From assembly GCA_002284615.2 (NCBI GenBank), contig MU069853.1:1-12609 (forward strand): 12,609 nucleotides of DNA. Direction: 5' to 3'. The notes beneath the pieces were generated by a model that was not told the DNA's origin, made no database searches, and was given only the letters and a program-made list of their open reading frames with translations. The stretch comes from Dunaliella salina (lineage: Eukaryota; Chlorophyta; Chlorophyceae; Chlamydomonadales; Dunaliellaceae). Below, piece after piece: positions 6,958 through 12,609 of the stretch (position 1 is its first letter; each line of letters begins with the position of its first letter). The translations under genes were made by a program, and so were the position numbers.

Positions 6958-8338
6958 TTAAACGGCAATTATTTGTAGGCTCCAGGAGTGGCATGGGGGG
7001 ACAATTTCCTGGCTGACCCAGAAGGGGGGGGGTGGCATAGCTGAGTCTAATTGAGGGTATGGCTCCCAACGTGCAACAGAAGTGAGGGTAGGCATTCAGG
7101 AGTTTAGAGTATGGATTTGTGCTCATAGGGCCCCCCCAGCTTGGTAAGAACATGAAGGTTGCTCTGGCGTGGCTTTGTTGCATGGCAGGAAAAATGGCAT
7201 GCTCGAGAGTAAGGTACATCACATAGTCATCGTAAATTGGATGGCATACTGAAAATCCTGAGAATTTGGATGAGAGGCTGTTATGGATGGCTCCAAATAC
7301 CCTATCTCGAGGGTGTCCACTCCAGTAGTTGAGGTGGCAAGGGTTGTAGTCTAAGGGGGAGGCCATTTTTTCCTGGGTTATGAGGGCCCATTTGTGCATG
7401 GCAGTGTGGATATGGTTTGGTAGAATGCGTATGTATGAATCCTTGATCTTCTTACTTTGTTGCATTTTGTTGTCAAGGATTGAGCGTGAGAAAAGGCCCA
7501 CAAGCTCGAAGGCAAAGCTTTGGGTTGGAGGTTGAATTGTGCTGTGGATCCCATTATCTCTGGCTCTGCTGAATGCAGCGTGGAAAACATTGATGCGCTC
7601 TGGGGTTAGCATTCCTTTGCATTTTCCATCTGTGCCGTAAATGCATGCCACTTGTTTGGAATAGATTTGTGGTAGCATCAGAGGTGGTATTGATGGCGTG
7701 GAAGGGGAGTGGGTAGTATCTGCTCTGGGGTGGGGATCCGTTGTATTGTTGAGGCTTGGCCTAATGAGGTCAACTGATGTGATCCAGAATTCACAGCGGC
7801 CAGTTCCATTAATGTCTGCTAGGGGGTTCGTGGGATTCATCTCAAAGGTGGCCTTGTTGCGGAGTTCTGTGTCTAATTCCTGTTTCCAAGCACTTGTCTT
7901 GTCTGAGTTTTCAAATCCCTGCCTTTCAAGGTTGTCTAGCTCAGTGTCAGCAGCCGGAGTGGAGAGGTCTGGCTCATCTTTGCAGGCCTCGAAATGAAGG
8001 ATGGATTGGTGAAAATTGGGCCAAGCTTCTCTGATGGCTTCAGGTTCCCAGCTTGGCTCCCAATCAATGCATATTAGTTCATTGCTTAAAGAGCTTGATT
8101 TCCTTTCTAATTTCTTATCTTCGCTGAGAGGTGTGCATGTAGGGCAGGCCCAATAAATGTCGTTGTCTATATCCTGTCTCTGTGCATCAGAGTAGCATCC
8201 GAGCTCCTTCATGCAAGACCAGTGGTAGGTTCGGTGGCAGACATCGCAGATGTACATGTCGAGGTAGGGGGGCTCAGAGTTTATGGGCTCTTTGCCGCCG
8301 TTGTAGTTGCAGATCTCACAGGAGGATAAGATTTTCAC
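6884..8338 (-). pseudogene. PHD finger plus methyltransferase-like protein of copy G
   Basis: The open frame has 484 codons. Its first codon is GTG and its first six codons lie in the flanking duplication and host DNA, so it has no real start. Residues 7-68 form a canonical C4HC3 PHD finger: C7, C10, C31, C34, H39, C42, C65, C68, with YWACPTC at the end. PHD fingers bind histone tails, and such domains are known in ORF1 of CR1-like retrotransposons. An acidic, low-complexity linker follows to about residue 265. The conserved domain has HPRDRVFGA (about 345), GFSVCHPIYDD (C365, H366, P367, Y369, D370, D371) and ATFMFLPSW (about 400). A shift in the run of nine G at 7024-7032 spoils the last 60 residues. 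In the correct frame the domain goes on with PFWVSQEIVPP and LQIIAV to a TAA at 6958-6960. Confidence 0.8.
8321..8329 (+). repeat. Target-site duplication of copy G, right
   Basis: GGAGGATAA, identical to 4570-4578, directly at the 5' end of copy G. Confidence 0.85.
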
Positions 8339-8640
8339 TTTTGCATCATGACACGCACATCATTTTCGAAGTCTGCTGCCAAAAAAGAACCATTACACCT
8401 AACTGACAACCGTACCTGCAACCCCTGCAACCAAAGATCCCAGGCTGGCGACACCTAAGATTTACAGATGGCAGTATCATGAAGTCCGACAACAGGAATA
8501 CGCAGCAGACAGGAGCATCCTTTTTCATCCCCAAAGACATCTTCTTCTCTAAAACCATCACCTGCATAATGAATCCCAAGGGCCATGGTCCCACTTATAC
8601 TATTAACAGAGCAGAGCTCGCTGCAATTTTGGTAGCTAAA
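8330..8640 (+). pseudogene. Copy H, right half: linker and start of RNase H
   Basis: The frame of the left half goes on as RFSLLHHDTHIIFEVC to a stop at 8401-8403. In another frame QPKIPGWRHLRFTDGS (about 8414-8460) is the start of RNase H with its first catalytic Asp. MKSDNRN, PKGHGPTYTINRAELAAIL (about 8572-8627) and the second acid (Glu) follow. The domain breaks off at about 8640, where the complement of the copy D tail begins. The third and fourth acids are missing. The order matches copies A and G. Confidence 0.75.
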
Positions 8641-9480
8641 GTAAAAGTAAAAGTCTACGCTGGCACTTACCAGCGTGCATTAAGGAAAAACCCAACAGTT
8701 AGCACTGGCACTAACAGTGAGCCCCACCAAAGAAGGCTAGCTATGAGCAGCCCAGCTAATGAGGGTTCGGCGGGTCGTCAGCCATCCGTCCCGCTGCGCG
8801 CCTGCTGTCCTTACGCAGCCCTCCCTGTAGCCCCCTCCCCCAACCCCCCATTGCTGATGTTACTGAATTGGATGGCACTTTTGGTGTTGTAAATTTTGGT
8901 AAGGGACTTTACAGGGATTTGCCTGATGGCATTTGTGTGAGCAGGTATGGATTTCAGGGGGAAATGATTTGAATTCCTGTTTCAAGTGTTTGATGCTAGG
9001 TGTTGGTGGGTACGCAGTGGCGTGGCAGGATTTGGAGGATCCAAGGGTAGCCAACAGGTTGGTACATCCCGCTGGAGGAGTTGGAACCAGTCTTTGCTTG
9101 CGCTATCTAGCATTACTTTAGCATTAGGATTCCACACAACGATAAGTTGCATAGGATAAGGAGGTGAAGTGGGATAAGATATGGTATCAAACCAGTATTG
9201 TGGTGCCTGAAATTGGATGTTTCTCGCTAGGAATTTGGCAAGCACTCTTGCAAGATCTGGGTACTGGCTAAGCCAGCTCATATATGCGTTACATCTGAAG
9301 CCTCTCCAGTGGGGCAGGAGCATGAAGGTGGCAACTAGATCTGTGGTTTGGAGGGAAGAGTGCACTGCGTGGCGCAGAAGTTTAAACATTAATCCATCAT
9401 CATGTGGGAGGTAGCAGAAGGAGAAGCCATTGAAGCGCACAGAGAGGGCGTCTGTGTGCGCCCTAAAGACCTGGTCTCGT
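8641..9480 (-). mobile_element. Copy D: internally deleted element
   Basis: On the minus strand from about 9480, copy D has part of the methyltransferase-like domain and a Cys-containing linker, then jumps to a Gly/Arg-rich stretch and a tail ending ADDPPNPH with TAG (about 8752). The 3' UTR has CCTTAAT (8679-8685, complement), a perfect stem (8657-8676) and GTAGAC with a TTTTAC tail. RNase H and endonuclease are absent, so D resembles a nonautonomous derivative. Its tail abuts copy H at 8640. The left neighbour at 9480 is unrelated RT sequence and I see no duplication, so the insertion history is incomplete. Confidence 0.8.
8657..8676 (-). other. Terminal stem-loop of copy D
   Basis: ACGCTGG (8657-8663) and CCAGCGT (8670-8676) form a perfect 7-bp stem with a six-base loop, between the CCTTAAT box and GTAG as in the other copies. 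Confidence 0.8.
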
Positions 9481-9500
9481 AACGTAACCTTAACTACCAT
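8860..9500 (-). pseudogene. Methyltransferase-like domain and linker of copy D
   Basis: The minus frame reads RDQVF, GFSFCYLPHDDGLM (CHPxYDD altered), LLRHAVHSSLQTTD, LVATFMLLPHWRGFRC, YMSWLSQYPDLARVLAKF, FQAPQYWFDTI and MQLIVVWN. After a helical segment ending WLPLDPP comes NTWKQEFKSFPPE. A frame change near 9000 gives TCSHKCHQANP. This is the most continuous copy of the second half of the domain, and with A, G and H it defines its conserved positions. The first codons (MVVKVTL) belong to neighbouring DNA. The function is not established; a PCIF1-like methyltransferase fold is the best guess. Confidence 0.7.
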
Positions 9501-9683
9501 GAAATTTACTCATATGAGTAAGCATCATCATTGGTGTGCCCTTCCGACAAAAAATGCACATGTGACATGCGCTCCTTACTCTGCCCAAATATTTCTACCT
9601 GGATATACCCCCACATCTGTCCGTCGCGTGGCCCGATTTCGGCTTCGTGTCCACACTTTGAGGGTTGAGCACATGGGATGGCA

Positions 9684-9692
9684 ATATTTTTC
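9684..9692 (+). repeat. Target-site duplication of the inverted-repeat element, left
   Basis: ATATTTTTC, identical to 10298-10306. Confidence 0.85.
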
Positions 9693-10297
9693 CAGAGGTG
9701 GGCGACGGGCCCAAATTCCTGAAAATGTCCTTTCCCGCCAATATTTTCCGAATCTGGCCAGGCCAACCATAAAAATATAAATAAGAAATACTTTCATCAA
9801 AATGACGAAAATTAACTGACCCCAGATCACTTTCCTGGCCTCAGATCACCGTCAATGGCCCACAGCTCCATTCTGGGGCCATTTTTCACCCCCAAAATAT
9901 TTTCTTAATAATCCTTCTATGGTATGCTAACATCCTGCATATTCAAAAGTGGGAATGAAGAAGATCAAAAATTGACCTTTTCGGCACCCCTAGTGCTGGA
10001 TTTTCTCTGAGGGAAATGGCCGAAATTCAGTACCTGACCAACCACTGGGTCTTTTCGCTTCACTTTTCTTGCAATGAAATTCTTTTGGTTCAAGGACACC
10101 TAATCTTTAAAAATCACCCAATTTGGTACAGTGGCTGGTCAGATATGGGCAGCTGGGTGCCAAAAACTAGGGTTCAAGCTGCAGCCAATTAGGCAGGTGC
10201 CACAAAATTGGCTCTATTTAAGATTAGGTGCATTGGATAGCTCATGAACAGGGCTACATATAGCACCCCTTTTTGAGGCCTTTGTCGCCCACCTCTG
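9693..10297. mobile_element. 605-bp DNA element with 14-bp inverted terminal repeats
   Basis: CAGAGGTGGGCGAC (9693-9706) and its exact complement GTCGCCCACCTCTG (10284-10297) bound the element, and ATATTTTTC is directly repeated outside both ends. There is no transposase gene inside; the short frames are shadows. It is a nonautonomous, MITE-like copy. The CAGAGGTGGGC terminus resembles hAT elements, whose usual duplication is 8 bp; a 9-bp duplication would suit Mutator-like elements better. It interrupts copy F between VEHMGW and FPSRD. Confidence 0.88.
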
Positions 10298-10306
10298 ATA
10301 TTTTTC
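10298..10306 (+). repeat. Target-site duplication of the inverted-repeat element, right
   Basis: ATATTTTTC, identical to 9684-9692. Confidence 0.85.
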
Positions 10307-10460
10307 CGTCGCGCGACCTTCGTGATCCTGGTCAAGCCCAGGATGACGTTCAAGATGAGCAGCACGTACGTCATATTCAAATGCACCCACCCTCAAGTTT
10401 GCAACCATTGACAGAAATACGCTTCGTTATTCTCTGGTTCTGCCCTATCTCTTGAAAATG

Positions 10461-10499
10461 AAAAAAAGAAAAAGAAAAGTCTACGCAAGCCAGAGGCCC
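10461..10499 (-). mobile_element. Copy K: minimal 3' end of the element family
   Basis: On the minus strand GGGCCTCTGGCTTGCGTAGAC followed by a TTTTC-type tail equals the last bases of copies A and B. Nothing upstream of the terminal stem region is present, so this is an extremely 5'-truncated insertion or a fragment of one. No clear target duplication is visible. Confidence 0.65.
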
Positions 10500-10595
10500 T
10501 TCTTTTTGCTTGAACTGGTCTGGTTACAGGCCTCTTTGTCTCGAGAGCTGCGGAGCTCCGCTCAGCTGCCCTTGTAGGCGGATAAAGCGATGTAA
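10500..10595. other. Unassigned spacer before the RT frame
   Basis: No recognisable protein or repeat. It may be a decayed N-terminal part of the RT gene, which begins to align only further downstream. Confidence 0.3.
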
Positions 10596-10678
10596 CCTTA
10601 CCTGGCCTTCCATAGACAACACAGGACCAACAACAAACCTCATTCTTTCCTGCATGAACTTCTTTATTATGAACAGGG

Positions 10679-10714
10679 CCTGCTCTACAGGAAGGGCCGG
10701 CTCTACAAGAAGGG
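10679..10714 (+). repeat. 18-bp tandem duplication in the RT frame
   Basis: CCTGCTCTACAGGAAGGG (10679-10696) is followed by CCGGCTCTACAAGAAGGG (10697-10714), 16 of 18 bases alike. In the RT frame they read LLYRKG and RLYKKG, doubling the usual single YKKG motif before the DPGNYR segment. The length is a multiple of three, so the frame is kept. Confidence 0.85.
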
Positions 10715-12185
10715 CTCTGTTGTGGATCCAGGGAATTATCGCATGCTTGCCGTTAGTGGTACCCTATACAGACTGTACGCGAATGTGTTGAGGGAAGTTG
10801 TCACAGGGTGGTGCAGAGATAAGAACAAAATTCCAGATACGCAATACGGTTTCTATCCTGGCCGTAATACTTTGCAGCCCATTTTTATTTTGCGGCACTT
10901 GCAGCATGCTGCTCAGGTCAAGCGTCCCAATCGATCCCCAAGATTGCATGCGGCATTCATTGACTTTAAGCAAGCTTACGACACAATTCCCAGGGAAGCT
11001 CTTTGGAGGCACCTTCAGTGCAGTCGTATGCCTACATGCCTGTTGAATACCATTAAGAACATGTATGCTAATGACGAGTACATCTTAGTGGATGGCACCA
11101 AGCAAGCTCGTGTGCGCCCTCTTTTTGGAGTTAAGCAAGGCTGCCCGCTTTCCCCCCTGCTGTTTTCCCTGTACATCAATGATGTNGATTGCGTGGCAGA
11201 NAANGTGCAAGGGGCAGTTACAGGTGCAAGCGATCTCAGTGTTGCGCATATGCTGTATGCAGATGATCTGTGCCTTACCAGTAACCAGCCTGGTCAGCTC
11301 CAGTTGATGTTGGATAGGTTGCACGCTTATGCTCGGCGGAAAGGATTGGTGATAAATGCTGCCAAGTCTGAGATTGTGCATTTTAATTCTAAGGGCAACA
11401 ATGTGCCAGTCTTTACTTTAGGTGGAGTGCGCTTGGCTTGTGCAGAGTCTTTGAAATATTTGGGCATGCTGTTCACGAAGCACCGCAACCCTCAGGCCAC
11501 TGCCGAACGCATGTGCGCTCCTTTCCTGGCTGGATGTAAACGGATCAGGCAGTTTGCGTCAGAGTACCACTTGACTGACAGGCCGCATACCATGCTCTGG
11601 CTGGCTAAAGCATATGCTCTCCCTGCTAGCATGTATGCTTGTCAAATCTGGGGAACTAGATATATGAAAGAAGGTGCTGAATGGGACTGCCCTTTACAAA
11701 CTGTGCACCTGTGCTTACTGAAGCGTTTCCTGGGGGTGAAGCGCACCACCCCTAACTGGTCTGTTCTTCGGGAATGTGGTCATGAGCCTTTGCAGTTTTA
11801 TTGGTTCCGTGCAGCAGTCAGGTTCTACAATGCTTTGCTGCGCAGCAGCAGTACTACACTTCGCAAGGTGCTGCAAGCAGATGTTGACATGAGCTGCATA
11901 TCTCGTAAATGTTGGACCTCAGAGTTTTTGGCAGCATGTAATGGCTTGGACAGGTGCAATATGTTTATTCAAAGTGTGCGTTCAGGGCAGCCAGTAGCAC
12001 TGAAGGAGTTCGTTGTTGATCTGAGAAAAAGGCTTCGAGGCGTTTGGAATGCGGCTGCCTTGGCAGAGCACAATGAGCGTGTGAACAAATTAGCCAAGTA
12101 TCATCAATGGGTGGCTCTCCCTTTGAAGCCTTTGGCTGCATATGGAGCGCCCTTTTCTGTCCCTAGGTATTTGCGTCTTGATTTA

Positions 12186-12198
12186 GGTTACAAGGTTA
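12186..12198 (+). repeat. Target-site duplication of copy J, left
   Basis: GGTTACAAGGTTA, identical to 12344-12356. Confidence 0.9.
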
Positions 12199-12343
12199 CA
12201 AGAAAAGAAAAAGAAAAACTACGTAGGCAGAGAAACTCTCCCTACATCAATTAAGGAGAAGGTGACACATTGGCTCAAAAAAAGAGCCGTGTGCCCCCTT
12301 CACCACAAGGTATGAATAAGAGAATGCTAATGTGGGTCTGGAG
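12199..12343 (-). mobile_element. Copy J: 145-bp 3' end inserted in the RT gene
   Basis: On the minus strand it starts within the codons for NPPDPH (with TAG) and holds a 3' UTR almost the same as that of copy C. This includes GGCTC-T7-GAGCC (12272-12288), CCTTAAT (12250-12256), the terminal stem (12223-12245), TACGTAG and a TTTTTC/TTTTC tail. A perfect 13-bp duplication flanks it. It adds a short false C-terminus and a stop to the RT frame. It has almost no coding sequence and shows how short a 5'-truncated copy can be. Confidence 0.92.
12223..12245 (-). other. Terminal stem-loop of copy J
   Basis: GTAGGcAGAG and CTCTcCCTAC pair around AAA (plus-strand letters), a 9-bp stem with one internal mismatch. 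It is the best preserved example of this structure in the window. Confidence 0.8.
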
Positions 12344-12356
12344 GGTTACAAGGTTA
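12344..12356 (+). repeat. Target-site duplication of copy J, right
   Basis: GGTTACAAGGTTA, identical to 12186-12198. Confidence 0.9.
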
Positions 12357-12609
12357 GGTTACAATGGGATATAAGCCTTCAGCCATAAGGTTGGCTGCTC
12401 GGCGTGAATTCCTTTGATGAGCACAAACACAGGCAACTCTAAAAAAACATTGAGAAAACTGATGTAATGTCTCAAGAAGACTAGATGAAGTCCAGAGGGA
12501 CAGCATATGTGTTTTCTGTTCACAGAGGGAGCAGTAAACAAGGAAATAAGGGAGGAGAAATGAAGAGCTCTACTTGAAACCAGAAGGGCTGGCCAGGTTC
12601 TGACCAGTA
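12357..12609. other. No recognisable feature
   Basis: The sequence continues the target of copy J, but it does not match the C-terminal RT sequence of copy F in any frame. I see no repeat, RNA gene or supported protein. The RT gene must already have been broken or diverged here before copy J arrived. Confidence 0.4.

Larger units (their letters stand above)
4579..8320 (-). mobile_element. Copy G: longest copy of the PHD/RNase H/endonuclease element
   Basis: Read on the minus strand from 8320, copy G encodes a PHD finger, a linker, the methyltransferase-like domain, RNase H, a CCHC/PD-(D/E)XK endonuclease and a tail ending NPPDPH with TGA (4702-4704). A 3' UTR follows, with CCTTAAT (4629-4635, complement), a stem-loop, GTGTAG and a TTTTTTC tail. 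It is flanked by GGAGGATAA on both sides and sits in copy H. Copy C (4902-5217) is inserted in it; without C and its duplication G is 3,415 bp. Its first base is the first base of the first PHD cysteine codon, so G is probably 5'-truncated and the start of the element is not seen. About five lesions (two or more frameshifts, one TAA, shifts in homopolymer or GC-rich runs) inactivate it. Confidence 0.9.
9517..10450 (+). pseudogene. Copy F: C-terminal end of a reverse transcriptase, split
   Basis: MSKHHHWCALPTKN (from 9514) and APYSAQIFLPGY align with KYHQWVALPLKP and APFSVPRYLRLDL near the end of the RT at 10596-12198. The frame goes on with VARFRLRVHTLRVEHMGW, a segment the other RT lacks. 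After the 605-bp inverted-repeat element (9693-10297) it resumes as FPSRDLRDPGQAQDDVQDEQH (about 10305-10365), then in another frame as IFKCTHPQVCN and KYASLFSG. QDE.H followed by a Cys segment is the usual Zn-binding tail after the RT of such elements. This is therefore the downstream part of an RT gene of the same family as copy I, but a separate copy. It has at least two frameshifts and a stop. Confidence 0.75.
10596..12254 (+). pseudogene. Copy I: reverse transcriptase of a non-LTR retrotransposon
   Basis: The frame is open from the TAA at 10593-10595 to the TAA at 12252-12254. There is no clear start; the residue numbers below count from GTG at 10722. RT motifs appear in order: YKKGSVVDPGNYRMLAV, QYGFYPGRNT, AFIDFKQAYD (D81), GVKQGCPLSPLLFSLYIND, HMLYADDLCL (Y179-D182), GLVINAAKSE and LKYLGMLF, followed by the thumb and the conserved TPNWSVLRECGHEPLQFYWF. 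RT copies element RNA into the genome at a nicked target. Three N (11186, 11202, 11205) fall between motif B and YADD and give unknown residues. The last 19 or so codons come from copy J. The ARFRLR and zinc-binding C-terminus seen in copy F is lost, as is the N-terminus, so it is a truncated relic despite its long open frame. Confidence 0.88.

Noticed and set aside
7698..7997. Plus-strand 99-codon frame
   Set aside because: Antisense shadow of the linker between PHD finger and methyltransferase-like domain of copy G.
10189..10455. Several short frames on both strands around 10200-10450
   Set aside because: Those within 10189-10297 lie in the inverted-repeat element; only the RT C-terminal pieces after 10306 are supported by homology to the family.
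10451..10512. CTTGAA on both sides of copy K as a target duplication
   Set aside because: Only six bases, not adjacent to both ends of the copy; likely chance.
12359..12541. Minus-strand 60-codon frame
   Set aside because: No similarity to anything in the window and no supporting context.

Overview
The window looks like repeat-rich nuclear DNA of a eukaryote, most likely a chlorophyte green alga. The basis is one reverse transcriptase (RT) whose sequence resembles non-LTR elements I associate from memory with chlorophyte genomes, the absence of any bacterial gene layout, and pentanucleotide-tailed retroelements nested in each other. The algal assignment is an inference. Three N positions inside the RT frame point to a draft assembly.

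No ordinary host gene is visible. Nearly every recognisable base belongs to mobile elements. The dominant family encodes, in order, a PHD finger, a conserved domain that may be a degenerate PCIF1-like adenine methyltransferase fold, an RNase H, a CCHC knuckle followed by a restriction-like (PD-(D/E)XK) endonuclease, and a tail ending in a NPPDPH-type peptide. Its transcripts end in a 3' UTR with a CCTTAAT box, a small stem-loop, GTAG and a TTTTC-type tail. I call the copies A to K. No RT domain is fused to this block in any copy.

Layout: 1-417 minus-strand Gag-like fragment; 413-3046 copy A (+), internally deleted and carrying an AT-rich foreign insert (2470-2940); 3047-4159 copy B (+), endonuclease and tail with a 120-bp tandem duplication in its 3' UTR; 4160-4569 and 8330-8640 the two halves of an old copy H (+), split by copy G; 4579-8320 copy G (-), the longest copy, itself split by copy C (+, 4902-5217); 8641-9480 copy D (-), internally deleted; 9517-10450 the C-terminal end of an RT gene (copy F, +), split by a 605-bp element with inverted terminal repeats; 10461-10499 a minimal 3' end (copy K, -); 10596-12198 a long RT frame (copy I, +); 12199-12343 a 3'-end-only insertion (copy J, -) that cuts the RT; 12357-12609 nothing recognised.

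Four insertions are supported by exact target-site duplications: G in H (9 bp), C in G (11 bp), J in the RT (13 bp), and the inverted-repeat element in F (9 bp). Removing C or G restores a continuous reading frame, so relative ages can be read directly: H is older than G, and G is older than C. All coding copies are damaged. The RNase H of G still has its four acidic catalytic residues and the RT keeps its YADD motif, but neither sits in an intact element.
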